Part shown: positions 8,937-17,487 of the stretch, one piece after another
Layout of the letters: the number at the start of each line of letters is the position of its first letter
How positions within the stretch are numbered: position 1 is the first letter of the stretch
Assembly (NCBI RefSeq): GCF_039621805.1
Contig: NZ_CP155073.1
Coordinates: 310,001-374,000, forward strand
Length of the DNA stretch: 64,000 bases
From: Paraburkholderia sp. PREW-6R
GTDB taxonomy: Bacteria; Pseudomonadota; Gammaproteobacteria; Burkholderiales; Burkholderiaceae
Reading direction: 5' to 3'
Program-made: the position numbers and the translations under genes
Notes under the pieces: generated by a model
The model's database searches: none
What the model saw: the letters and a program-made list of their open reading frames with translations, nothing else
What the model was told of the DNA's origin: nothing

Positions 8937-10226
8937 ATGGTTCCGCACCTAGTTACGGCGTTAAACGGCCCGCTGCTCGATCTCGAGCGGAAGATCCTCG
9001 ACGCTACGCCCGCCATCGAACGCTGGTTCCGGCTCGAATGGCAGGAGCACACGCCGCCGTTCTACTGTTCCGTCGACCTGCGCAATGCGGGCTTCAAGCT
9101 TGCGCCCGTCGACACCAATCTGTTTCCCGGCGCATTCAATAATCTGCCGGAGGAAGTGTTGCCGCTCGCCGTGCAGGCCGCCATGGCATCGATCGAAAAG
9201 ATCTGCCCGGACGCAAAAAATCTGCTGGTGATTCCCGAGCGCCACACGCGCAATGCCTTCTATCTTGAAAACGTTGCACGGCTCGCCGCGATCATGCGCC
9301 AGGCGGGCCTGAACGTGCGTTTCGGCACGCTCGACGAGAGCATCCACGGGCCGGTGACGATCGCGCTCGCCGACGGCCAGAAACTGGTGCTCGAACCGCT
9401 CGAGCGCTCGCAGCGGCGTCTCGGTCTGAAGAATTTCGACCCGTGCTCGATTCTGCTGAATAACGACCTGTCGGGCGGCATTCCGCCCGTGCTCGAAAAT
9501 CTGCACGAGCAGTATCTGCTGCCGCCGCTGCACGCGGGTTGGGCCGTGCGCCGCAAGTCCACGCACTTTTCCTGCTATGACGACGTCGCGAAGAAATTCG
9601 CCAAAATGGTCGAAATCGATCCGTGGATGATTAATCCGTACTTCGCGCACGTCGAAGGCGTCGACTTCCAGGAACGCACTGGCGAAGAAGCGCTGACCGA
9701 AGCGATCGACGGCGTACTAAAGAAGATCGCGAAGAAGTATCGCGAGTACGGCATCTCGGAGAAGCCGTACGTCGTGATCAAGTCGGACGCCGGCACCTAT
9801 GGCATGGGCGTGATGACCGTGCACGACGCGTCGGAGGTGGCCGCGCTCACCAAGCGCGAGCGCGCCAAGATGGCCGCTACCAAAGACGGACTCGACGTGC
9901 ATGACGTGATCGTGCAGGAAGGCGTGTACACGTTCGAGCGCATTGGCGAGGAAGTGGCCGAACCCGTCGTCTATATGATCGACCGGTACGTGGTGGGCGG
10001 TTTCTACCGCGTGCATGGCAGCCGTGAACGCGACCAGAATCTGAACGCGCCCGGTATGCACTTCGTGCCGCTTGGCTTCGAACACACGGCGCTGCCGGAC
10101 GCGCATGCCAAGCCTGGCGCCGCGCCGCCGAATCGCTTTTACATGTATGGCGTAGTCGCGCGGCTTGGACTGCTGGCCGCGTCGGTTGAACTGGAAAAGA
10201 CCGATCCGGAAGCGATCCAGGTCTAG
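8937..10226 (+). CDS. gshA: Glutamate--cysteine ligase
   Basis: A 429-residue protein of the beta-proteobacterial GshA family, which is distinct in sequence from the E. coli enzyme. It carries out the first step of glutathione synthesis, ATP-dependent joining of glutamate and cysteine. Recognised by whole-length resemblance (WQEHTPPFYCSVDLRNAGFKLAPVDTNLFPGAFNNL near the N-terminus; KSDAGTYGMGVMTV in the middle) and by the following gshB. The ATG at 8937 has only a weak GAG site. It is separated from gshB by 101 bases containing a hairpin. Confidence 0.9.
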   Translation: MVPHLVTALNGPLLDLERKILDATPAIERWFRLEWQEHTPPFYCSVDLRNAGFKLAPVDTNLFPGAFNNLPEEVLPLAVQAAMASIEKICPDAKNLLVIPERHTRNAFYLENVARLAAIMRQAGLNVRFGTLDESIHGPVTIALADGQKLVLEPLERSQRRLGLKNFDPCSILLNNDLSGGIPPVLENLHEQYLLPPLHAGWAVRRKSTHFSCYDDVAKKFAKMVEIDPWMINPYFAHVEGVDFQERTGEEALTEAIDGVLKKIAKKYREYGISEKPYVVIKSDAGTYGMGVMTVHDASEVAALTKRERAKMAATKDGLDVHDVIVQEGVYTFERIGEEVAEPVVYMIDRYVVGGFYRVHGSRERDQNLNAPGMHFVPLGFEHTALPDAHAKPGAAPPNRFYMYGVVARLGLLAASVELEKTDPEAIQV

Positions 10227-10241
10227 CCACATTGGGTGGCC

Positions 10242-10272
10242 GATGGCGGCATGCGTGCCGCCATCTTCATTT
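10242..10272 (+). terminator. Strong hairpin between gshA and gshB
   Basis: A perfect 10-bp stem GATGGCGGCA (10242-10251) / TGCCGCCATC (10256-10265) with a 4-base loop is followed by TTCATTT. It may end part of the gshA transcripts or act as a processing site inside a gshAB operon; the T-run is interrupted. Confidence 0.5.
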
Positions 10273-10327
10273 CCAGCGACTATATTGACGATCAATGCCA
10301 AGCCCGACAGGGCGCACCGGAATTTTC

Positions 10328-11284
10328 ATGGACATTCTCTTTATCGCCGACCCGCTCACGCAGTTCAAGATCTACAAAGACTCGACTTACGCGATGATGG
10401 CCGAGGCCGCGCGTCGCGGACACACGCTGTACACCTGCGAGCCTAAGCATCTGGCGTGGACGGGCGGCGACGTCGAGGCGAACGTGCAGCGCTTCCAGAT
10501 TACCGGCGACGTGACGGATCTGCATCGTGAAACGTGGTATGCGGCCGAGGCTGCCGCGCCGCGTTCGCTGAAAAGCTTTAGCGCAGTCGTCATGCGCAAG
10601 GACCCGCCGTTCGACATGGAGTACGTCACGTCGACGTGGCTGCTGGAGCTGGCCGAGCGCGGCGGCGCGCGCATCTTTAATAAGCCGCAGGCAATCCGGG
10701 ACCACTCGGAAAAGCTCGCAATCGGCGAATTTGCGCAGTTCGTTGCGCCCACGCTGGTGACGCGCGATGCGGCGCGACTGCGTGCGTTCCATGAACTGCA
10801 TGGCGATGTGATCCTCAAGCCGCTCGACGGCATGGGCGGCATGGGCGTGTTCCGCGTGAAGGCCGACGGCATGAATCTCGGCTCGATCATCGAAATGTTG
10901 AGCCACGATGGCGCGCGTTCGGTGATGGCGCAGAAATTCATCCCGGAAATCAAGGAAGGCGACAAGCGCATCTTGCTGATCGGCGGCGAAGCAGTGCCGT
11001 ATTCGCTCGCGCGTATTCCTCAGGGCAACGAGGTGCGTGGCAATCTGGCAGCAGGCGGACTTGGCGTGGCTCGCCCGCTCACCGATCACGACCGTAAGAT
11101 CGCCGACACGCTCGCCCCCGTTCTGGCGGCGCGCGGTCTGCTGCTGGTCGGCCTGGACGCCATTGGCGACTGGCTCACCGAAGTCAACGTGACGAGCCCG
11201 ACGTGTTTCCGCGAAATCATGGACCAGACAGGATTCGACGTTGCCGCCATGTTCACCGACGCGCTGGAGCGCGCGGCCGGCTGA
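10328..11284 (+). CDS. gshB: Glutathione synthetase
   Basis: A 318-residue ATP-grasp enzyme that adds glycine to gamma-glutamylcysteine, completing glutathione. The N-terminal prokaryotic GSH synthetase domain reads DILFIADPLTQFKIYKDSTYAMM, followed by RKDPPFDMEYV and the ATP-grasp core with DVILKPLDGMGGMGVFR and the metal-binding TEVNVTSPT near the C-terminus. The start is the ATG at 10328, which aligns with the usual MD/MK...I start; an 11-codon extension to 10295 is not supported. It is followed by a 367-base gap before the PTS genes. Confidence 0.94.
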   Translation: MDILFIADPLTQFKIYKDSTYAMMAEAARRGHTLYTCEPKHLAWTGGDVEANVQRFQITGDVTDLHRETWYAAEAAAPRSLKSFSAVVMRKDPPFDMEYVTSTWLLELAERGGARIFNKPQAIRDHSEKLAIGEFAQFVAPTLVTRDAARLRAFHELHGDVILKPLDGMGGMGVFRVKADGMNLGSIIEMLSHDGARSVMAQKFIPEIKEGDKRILLIGGEAVPYSLARIPQGNEVRGNLAAGGLGVARPLTDHDRKIADTLAPVLAARGLLLVGLDAIGDWLTEVNVTSPTCFREIMDQTGFDVAAMFTDALERAAG

Positions 11285-11651
11285 GCGGGGTCGATCGGCC
11301 CACTTGAATGGCCGCCCTCGTCCCCAAACTGTGTGTTAACCCCGCGTCAGTCGCGGTTGCAAGGCCGCTTTGAGCTTGAGACTGGCTTTGGCGTGAAAAT
11401 GGGCCTGATACAATGCCCGCTCGTTCGCGCGAGGCCGGCAACGCGGCGCCCGTCAGGCGCCACGAGCAGGGCTGACGGACTTTGGCGAGACTTGGTTTGC
11501 GCGCGTAATGGCTGATTTGCGCCGCGCAGCTCGCCGTAATGCGCATGGGGCGCAATCCGGCTCTCATGACCCACGGCCGGTCGAGAGCGCTTGCGAACCG
11601 GGTATCGTCCCGGTCCACGGTTCGTGGCCGTTATTTTGCAGTAAGGCTGAC
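11285..11651. other. Intergenic region between gshB and the EIIA-Man gene
   Basis: A 367-base spacer. A possible sigma-70 promoter for the PTS gene is TTTGGC (11387-11392) with TACAAT (11409-11414), spacer 16, about 240 bases before the start codon. A small inverted repeat CCGCG-TCAGT-CGCGG begins at 11342. Frames here are short and lack ribosome binding sites, so I call no gene. Confidence 0.4.
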
Positions 11652-12179
11652 ATGGCAGGCATTCTGATCATTGCGCACGCTCCGTTCGCCACCGCGTTGC
11701 GCGACTGTATTTCGCATATCTATGGCGGCTTGCCGGCTCGGATCGGCGTCATCGACGTTTCGCCGGATTGCGATCCTGCGCAGATGGTGTCGTTCGCGAA
11801 CTCCGAGATCGACAGGTTGAAAGAAGAAAACGGCGCGCTCGTGCTCACGGACATGTTTGGCGCGACGCCCGCGAATATCGCCGGGCGGCTTGCCTCGGCC
11901 CCCGACGTGCGGGTGTTATGCGGGGTCAATCTGCCGATGCTGGTGCGCGCCGTGTGTTATCGCGCCACGCCGCTCGACACGCTGGTTGACAAGGCATTGG
12001 CAGGCGCTACCAAGGGTGTGCATGCGATCGGGCCGGCCACGCCGCCGCCGGTGGCGCCCCCAGCAGCGTCTGGGGACTGTCTACCCGCACTGCCGCCCGA
12101 CGCTGCGCCCGGCGATTGCTTACCGGCTTTGCCCGAAGACGCCGACCTCACGCAGAAGGTGACGTCCACGGGCATCTAG
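11652..12179 (+). CDS. Stand-alone PTS EIIA component, mannose family
   Basis: A 175-residue protein. Residues 1 to about 130 form a mannose-type EIIA domain with the phospho-accepting His9 in ILIIAHAPF and the conserved LTDMFGATPANIA segment. After residue about 135 comes a Pro/Ala-rich tail holding two copies of GDCLPALP. No IIB, IIC or IID partner is encoded nearby; HPr and enzyme I follow. That makes a regulatory rather than transport role likely, as in other proteobacteria with an orphan EIIA-Man. The ATG at 11652 follows GTAAGG. The longer frame from 11508 is not family-like. Confidence 0.87.
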   Translation: MAGILIIAHAPFATALRDCISHIYGGLPARIGVIDVSPDCDPAQMVSFANSEIDRLKEENGALVLTDMFGATPANIAGRLASAPDVRVLCGVNLPMLVRAVCYRATPLDTLVDKALAGATKGVHAIGPATPPPVAPPAASGDCLPALPPDAAPGDCLPALPEDADLTQKVTSTGI

Positions 12180-12297
12180 CCGCAGGCAGGCGGACTGTCG
12201 TCCGCGTCCAGCTACGACGATCGCGCCCAGGATGCGCGATCCCGACGGTTTTGATTCGATTTTTTGACAACGCTTACCCGCGCTCTCGGACCAACAT

Positions 12298-12567
12298 ATG
12301 CTGCAACAGGAAACGACTATTGTGAACAAGCTGGGGTTGCACGCGCGCGCGTCGGCCAAGTTGACGCAACTCGCGGGCAGCTACCAGTCGGAAATCTGGA
12401 TGAGCCGTAATGGCCGCCGTATCAACGCGAAAAGCATCATGGGCGTCATGATGCTGGCCGCGGGCATCGGCAGCACGGTGCTGATCGAAACCGAAGGCGC
12501 CGACGAAAAAGCAGCGATGGACGCATTGTTGAAATTGATCGCTGATAAATTCGGCGAGGGGCAGTAA
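12298..12567 (+). CDS. ptsH: PTS phosphocarrier protein HPr
   Basis: An 89-residue HPr. The active-site His15 is in KLGLHARASAK. The regulatory Ser46 region reads NAKSIMGVMML, so a site for an HPr kinase/phosphorylase is present. HPr carries phosphate from enzyme I to EIIA proteins. It lies between the EIIA-Man gene (118 bases) and ptsI. A strong terminator directly after it suggests that most transcripts end before ptsI. The Shine-Dalgarno sequence is weak. Confidence 0.94.
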   Translation: MLQQETTIVNKLGLHARASAKLTQLAGSYQSEIWMSRNGRRINAKSIMGVMMLAAGIGSTVLIETEGADEKAAMDALLKLIADKFGEGQ

Positions 12568-12593
12568 GCGCGCGTGCATCGCCAACCCACCCA

Positions 12594-12622
12594 CGCCGCG
12601 GCTTTACCGCGGCGTTTTTTTT
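12594..12622 (+). terminator. Intrinsic terminator after ptsH
   Basis: Perfect 8-bp stem CGCCGCGG (12594-12601) / CCGCGGCG (12607-12614), loop CTTTA, followed by eight T residues. It implies that ptsI has its own promoter. Confidence 0.92.
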
Positions 12623-12750
12623 AGCGCGTCACACTTTGCGCTCGCGACAAGTCAGCAGTCAGATAACAGGTCCGAGCGTGTTATAGCGCAATTGAGCGCG
12701 CAATGGAAAGCGGCCTTCGTGCTAATCGTGCTGCGCTGCACATACCGCCG

Positions 12751-12781
12751 GTGCTCTTGCCCAGAGCACGGAATTTATAAT
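12751..12781 (+). promoter_or_regulatory. ptsI promoter region with overlapping inverted repeat
   Basis: A consensus -10 TATAAT lies at 12776-12781, 66 bases before the ptsI start. The -35 position is covered by a perfect inverted repeat GTGCTCT-N5-AGAGCAC (12751-12769), which could be an operator. A weak -35 TTGCCC sits inside it at poor spacing. Promoter call from the -10 and its position; operator role is inference. Confidence 0.5.
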
Positions 12782-12846
12782 GAGAACGAGTGTCTGAGTG
12801 CTTTGCAGCGGTTTGCCGCGGCATCACACAACTAGAGGAGGTGCGC

Positions 12847-14595
12847 GTGTCATTCACGCTGCATGGAATTCCCGTGTCACGCGGTATCGCCATTGGGCGC
12901 GCTTACCTGATCGCCCCGGCTGCACTGGACGTTGACCACTATCTGATCGAGCCCGCTCAGATCGAGAGCGAGATCGAACGCTTTCGCGCGGCCCAGCAAC
13001 ATGTGCATCACGAGCTGGACACTTTGCGCGCGGACCTCGCGGCCGACGCGCCTAGCGAAATGGGCGCGTTCATCAACGTGCACTCCATGATTCTGAACGA
13101 CGCGATGCTCGTGCAGGAGACCATCGATCTGATCCGCACACGCCGCTATAACGTGGAATGGGCGCTCACCGAACAGCTCGAACGACTGTCGCGCCACTTC
13201 GACGATATCGAAGACGAGTACCTGCGCGAACGCAAAGCCGACATCGAGCAGGTGGTGGAGCGTGTGCTGAAAGCGTTGGCTGGTGCGTCGGCCGGGCTAG
13301 GCGACGGCGTGCATGGTGCGTGCGACGAAATGATCGTCGTTGCGCACGACATTGCGCCGGCCGACATGATGCAGTTCAAGACACAGACGTTCCAGGGCTT
13401 CGTGACGGACCTGGGCGGTCGCACGTCGCACACGGCGATCGTCGCGCGCAGTCTCGGCATTCCGGCGGCGGTGGGCGTGCAGCATGCGAGCGCGCTGATC
13501 CGCCAGGACGACCTGATCATCGTGGACGGCGATCATGGCATTGTGATCGTCGATCCAGCGCCGATCGTGCTCGAGGAATATTCGTATCGTCAAAGCGAAA
13601 AGGCGCTCGAACAGCGCAAACTGCAGCGTCTTAAATTTTCGCCGACGCAAACGCTGTGTGGCACGCGCATCGAGCTGTGCGCGAATATCGAGTTGCCGGA
13701 CGACGCGCGTGCGGCGCTCGATTCGGGCGCAACGGGCGTGGGTCTGTTCCGCACCGAGTTTCTGTTCATGAATCACAAGAACAGCTTGCCGGAAGAGGAA
13801 GAGCAGTTTGCCGCGTACCGTCGCGCGGTCGAGCTGATGAACGGCATGCCGGTCACGATTCGCACGATCGACGTGGGTGCCGACAAGCCGCTCGATTCGA
13901 TGGGCGGCGGCGACGGCTACGAAACGGCTGCCAACCCTGCGCTCGGTTTAAGAGCGATCCGCTGGAGCCTCTCCGAGCCGCAGATGTTTCTTACGCAACT
14001 GCGCGCGATCTTGCGGGCGTCCGCGTTCGGCACGGTGAAAATTCTGATTCCCATGCTCGCGCACGCGCAGGAAATCGACCAGACGCTCGATCTGATCCGT
14101 GAGGCCAAACGTCAGCTCGACGACGCCGGCATCGCTTACGACCCGAACGTCCAGGTTGGCGCGATGATCGAGATTCCGGCTGCTGCGATCGCGTTACCGC
14201 TATTTTTGAAGCGGCTCGATTTCCTGTCCATCGGCACCAACGATCTGATCCAGTACACGCTGGCGATCGACCGCGCGGATAACTCGGTCGCGCACTTGTA
14301 CGATCCGCTTCACCCGGCCGTGCTGCATCTGATCGCATTCACGCTGCGTGAAGCAAAACGCGCGGGCGTGCCCGTGTCGGTGTGCGGCGAGATGGCGGGT
14401 GATCCGGCACTGACGCGCCTGTTGCTCGGCATGGGACTCACCGAGTTCTCGATGCACCCGAGCCAGTTGCTGGTCGTGAAGCAGGAAGTGCTGCGTTCGC
14501 ATCTGAAAACGCTCGAGAAGCCGGTTGCCGATGTGCTGGCTTCGTTCGAACCGGAAGAGGTGCAGGCGGCGCTCAAACGTGTGGCGCAGGCTTGA
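12847..14595 (+). CDS. ptsI: PTS enzyme I
   Basis: A 582-residue phosphoenolpyruvate-protein phosphotransferase. The N-terminal domain has the phosphorylated His195 in GGRTSHTAIVAR. The C-terminal PEP-binding barrel has GLFRTEFLFM, DVGADKPL, SIGTNDLIQYTLA and the catalytic-cysteine loop VCGEMAGDP. The GTG start at 12847 is preceded by AGGAGG (12836-12841) at five bases; a 19-codon extension lacks a site. It passes phosphate from PEP to HPr. It is a second enzyme I for this window, the other being the fused one in the nag operon. Confidence 0.94.
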   Translation: MSFTLHGIPVSRGIAIGRAYLIAPAALDVDHYLIEPAQIESEIERFRAAQQHVHHELDTLRADLAADAPSEMGAFINVHSMILNDAMLVQETIDLIRTRRYNVEWALTEQLERLSRHFDDIEDEYLRERKADIEQVVERVLKALAGASAGLGDGVHGACDEMIVVAHDIAPADMMQFKTQTFQGFVTDLGGRTSHTAIVARSLGIPAAVGVQHASALIRQDDLIIVDGDHGIVIVDPAPIVLEEYSYRQSEKALEQRKLQRLKFSPTQTLCGTRIELCANIELPDDARAALDSGATGVGLFRTEFLFMNHKNSLPEEEEQFAAYRRAVELMNGMPVTIRTIDVGADKPLDSMGGGDGYETAANPALGLRAIRWSLSEPQMFLTQLRAILRASAFGTVKILIPMLAHAQEIDQTLDLIREAKRQLDDAGIAYDPNVQVGAMIEIPAAAIALPLFLKRLDFLSIGTNDLIQYTLAIDRADNSVAHLYDPLHPAVLHLIAFTLREAKRAGVPVSVCGEMAGDPALTRLLLGMGLTEFSMHPSQLLVVKQEVLRSHLKTLEKPVADVLASFEPEEVQAALKRVAQA

Positions 14596-14622
14596 AAAGT
14601 GCCCACGCTGGGGTGTAAACGT

Positions 14623-14652
14623 AAAAAACACCGCAACGAGCGGTGTTTTTTG
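14623..14652. terminator. Bidirectional terminator between ptsI and the thiF-like gene
   Basis: Stem AACACCGC (14627-14634) / GCGGTGTT (14640-14647) with A-run before and T-run after, placed between two convergent genes, so it can stop transcription from both sides. Confidence 0.88.
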
Positions 14653-14684
14653 TCCTCACGTATTGCGCCGTTCAGCGCTGCGAC

Positions 14685-15437
14685 TCAATGCTGCTGCCCG
14701 CACACCGGGCAATCCGGCTGACGTGCAATGCGCATGGTGTTCCATTCCATACGCATTGAATCGAGCATCATCAGGCGACCGATCAGCGGCGTGCCCATGC
14801 CGCCGATCACCTTCAACGCCTCGGCCGCCTGCATCGATCCGATGATGCCGACCGTCGGCGCGAACACGCCCATCGTCGAACACGCGACTTCCTCGAACGC
14901 TTGATCTTCAGGGAACACGCACGCGTAGCAGGGCGACGCTTCGTCGCGAAAATTGAACGTGCTGATCTGGCCGTCGAATCGCAACGCCGCGCCCGACACG
15001 AGCGGCACGCGGTGCTTCACGCATGCTCGATTGATCGCGTGACGCGTCGCGAAGTTGTCGGTGCAGTCGAGCACGACGGTAGCGTGCGGCACCTCGCGAT
15101 CGAGCCATGCGTCATCGATGCGCTCCGCTATCGCGTTCACCTTCACTTCGGGATTGAGTTGAGCGATCGCGTCGCGCCCCGACTCCACCTTTGCGCGACC
15201 AATCGAGGCCGTCACGTGCAGGATTTGCCGTTGCAGATTGGTGAGGTCGACCGTGTCGCCATCGACCAGTGTGAGCCGCCCGACGCCAGCCGCCGCCAGA
15301 TACATTGCAGCGGGAGACCCCAATCCGCCCGCGCCGACGATGATCGCGTGTGCGTCGATAAAACGCTGCTGCGCCTCGATGCCGATTTCGTCGACGAGGA
15401 TATGACGGGAATAGCGAAGGAGTTGATCGTCGTTCAT
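14685..15437 (-). CDS. ThiF/MoeB-family adenylyltransferase
   Basis: A 250-residue E1-like enzyme. It starts with LLRYSRHILVDEIG, then the nucleotide loop GAGGLGSPAAMYL, DGDTVDLTNLQRQ, DCTDNF, and the two zinc Cys pairs CYAC near 165 and CPVC at the C-terminus. It activates the C-terminal glycine of a sulfur carrier protein (ThiS or MoaD). Sequence alone does not separate ThiF from MoeB, and no thi or moa genes are adjacent. It lies downstream of the protease gene on the same strand. Confidence 0.88.
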   Translation of the reverse strand: MNDDQLLRYSRHILVDEIGIEAQQRFIDAHAIIVGAGGLGSPAAMYLAAAGVGRLTLVDGDTVDLTNLQRQILHVTASIGRAKVESGRDAIAQLNPEVKVNAIAERIDDAWLDREVPHATVVLDCTDNFATRHAINRACVKHRVPLVSGAALRFDGQISTFNFRDEASPCYACVFPEDQAFEEVACSTMGVFAPTVGIIGSMQAAEALKVIGGMGTPLIGRLMMLDSMRMEWNTMRIARQPDCPVCGQQH

Positions 15438-15550
15438 GGCGGCAGCGCGTGGGTGAATCGCGCAGTGTGACGCAGGCGGAGAGACTGCGGTGCGTGTGCT
15501 GGTTATAGCTATTCTAATCGCGCACGGTGAAGGTGTTGCGAGGAGCGGAA

Positions 15551-15579
15551 GGGCCTTCGCAGCGAGGCTGCGAAGGCCC
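15551..15579 (-). terminator. Long hairpin downstream of the S41 protease gene
   Basis: A perfect 12-bp inverted repeat, GGGCCTTCGCAG (15551-15562) and CTGCGAAGGCCC (15568-15579), with a 5-base loop, lies just past the protease stop on the minus strand. Only a short TT follows, so it may be a partial terminator or an mRNA-stabilising 3' structure ahead of the thiF-like gene. Confidence 0.5.
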
Positions 15580-15599
15580 GTGAAGCCAACGAACGAGGC

Positions 15600-17174
15600 T
15601 TAGTTCGCCGGCGTAGCTGCCGAAGCGCCGGCCGGGGCGGACGCGCCCGGCACCGGTTGCGTCGGCTTGACCGCAACCGGTGCGGACGCCGATGTACCCG
15701 GCTTGCTCTGTGCGAGACGGCGCTCGCTCAGCGACTTCGATTCCTGAACCGGTTTGCCTTCCAGCTTGTTCAGCGCCTGTTGCAGCATGAAGTCGTCGCT
15801 TGAACCGAATTCCACCGGCTTGCGGTCACGATCTTTCTGACGCTGTTCGGGCGTCTTCTTGTCGTTTTGCTCCTCGAGGATGCGCAACTGTTCCATGCGG
15901 TCCGATTCGCGCTGTTCCGCTTCCTTCTTCTCGTTCGGATCCTGCGTGTTGGCCAGGTGGTTCGAGTAGTCGACTTCGCGGGTAACCAGTGCGTCGTCCG
16001 GATCGCCTTCCGCGTATTGATCCACCGCGATGTCAGGACGGATACCCTTGTTCTGGATCGAACGACCGCTCGGCGTGTAGTAGTACGCCGTGGTCAGACG
16101 CAGCGCCGTGTCGGCGGTCATTGGACGAACGGTTTGCACCGAGCCCTTGCCGAACGTGGTCTTGCCGACGATCAGCGCACGATGCTGGTCCTGCAGCGCG
16201 CCCGCGACGATTTCCGACGCCGAAGCCGAGTACGCGTTGGTCAGCACGATCATCGGCACGGTCTTGAAGATCGGCGCTTCGTCCTTCAGCGGATCGCTGT
16301 CGAAAGATTGCAGACGGTAGTTGTCGTAGGTGTCGCGATACACCTGTTTCGAATCCGGAATCTGGCCGTTGGTTGACACCACAACCGAATTCGGCGGCAG
16401 GAACGCGCCGGCCACGCCGACCGCGCTTTGCAACAGACCGCCGCCGTTGTTGCGCAGGTCGAGCACGAGGCCCTTCAGATTCGGCTGCTGACGCGCGATG
16501 TCCTGCAGTCTTGCTGCGAGGTCAGGCGTAGTGCGCTCCTGGAAGCTCGTAATACGGATGTACGCGTAGCCCGGCGCCAGAATTTTCATCTTGACCGACT
16601 GCACCTTGATGATTGCGCGAGTCACGGTGAGCGGGAACGTGCGGTCGTCGGTCTTGCGGAAGATCGTAAGCGTGACCTTGGTACCCGGATCGCCGCGCAT
16701 CTGTTTCACAGCCTGGTCCAATGTCATGCCGCGCACCGGCTTGTCGTTGATGCGCGTGATCAGGTCGCCCGGACGAATGCCGGCGCGAAACGCGGGTGTG
16801 TCTTCGATCGGCGAGATCACCTTGATCAGGCCGTCTTCCGATGAAATCTCAATGCCGAGACCCGCGAAGCGACCCTTGGTCTGTTCCTGCAATTCCTCGT
16901 AATCGGTCTTGTCGAGATACGACGAGTGCGGGTCGAGGCTCGATACCATGCCTTTGATGGCGGCGGTGAGGAGCTTTTTATCGTCGACCGGTTCGACATA
17001 TTCGTGCTTGATCTGCCCGAATACTTCGGCGAAGAGCCTGAGCTGGTCCAGCGGAAGCGGGGTGGCTGCGGCGCTGGCGGGCTGCTGGGCCGAAGCGGAA
17101 AGTTGCAGGGTTGCAAATACACCGGTAGCAAGGCCCGCGGCAATCAGGCCGATATTTTTCAGGTTCTTTCGCAT
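15600..17174 (-). CDS. S41-family C-terminal processing peptidase
   Basis: A 524-residue CtpA-type serine protease. A signal peptide or anchor (about residues 1-30) is followed by a PDZ domain (FAGLGIEISSEDGLIKVISPIEDTPAFRAGI), then the S41 catalytic domain. The serine is in NAYSASASEIVAGAL and the lysine about 25 residues later in VGKTTFGKGSVQT. The C-terminal 110 residues are charged and then Pro/Ala-rich, an extension seen in this family. It acts in the periplasm, trimming or degrading proteins with exposed C-termini. The ATG at 17174 starts the signal peptide; 26 upstream codons are discarded. Confidence 0.92.
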   Translation of the reverse strand: MRKNLKNIGLIAAGLATGVFATLQLSASAQQPASAAATPLPLDQLRLFAEVFGQIKHEYVEPVDDKKLLTAAIKGMVSSLDPHSSYLDKTDYEELQEQTKGRFAGLGIEISSEDGLIKVISPIEDTPAFRAGIRPGDLITRINDKPVRGMTLDQAVKQMRGDPGTKVTLTIFRKTDDRTFPLTVTRAIIKVQSVKMKILAPGYAYIRITSFQERTTPDLAARLQDIARQQPNLKGLVLDLRNNGGGLLQSAVGVAGAFLPPNSVVVSTNGQIPDSKQVYRDTYDNYRLQSFDSDPLKDEAPIFKTVPMIVLTNAYSASASEIVAGALQDQHRALIVGKTTFGKGSVQTVRPMTADTALRLTTAYYYTPSGRSIQNKGIRPDIAVDQYAEGDPDDALVTREVDYSNHLANTQDPNEKKEAEQRESDRMEQLRILEEQNDKKTPEQRQKDRDRKPVEFGSSDDFMLQQALNKLEGKPVQESKSLSERRLAQSKPGTSASAPVAVKPTQPVPGASAPAGASAATPAN

Positions 17175-17487
17175 AGAGTCTGTTGCGGTCGGAAGCGCGT
17201 GGCAGCGTCGATAGAGATAGGGACGGACAAGTATAACTGCACACCCGCCCACTCAGGGCGCAGCGCAGGCAATCGAGATTCGACAGCCGAGGCCGCAGCT
17301 GGTTCGTGAGATCGTAACCTTCGCTGCAAAGTAATGTGCGGTAACAGGCGGGACGGGAGACATGGCGCGTTGTCGGACCGACCACGAGACTCGGGCCACG
17401 CAAGCCGGTATGCATTGCCGGCTGGCGCAGCCCGAGGAACGCCATGCCGCTGCATGCATGGCGCCAACATGGCAGGGAGATGGCGGA
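17175..17487. other. Intergenic region between gpmA and the protease gene
   Basis: A 313-base spacer between two minus-strand genes. On the minus strand a -10-like TATACT (plus-strand AGTATA at 17230-17235) lies about 55 bases before the protease start, with no clear -35. I see no RNA gene, repeat or supported reading frame in it. Confidence 0.4.
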
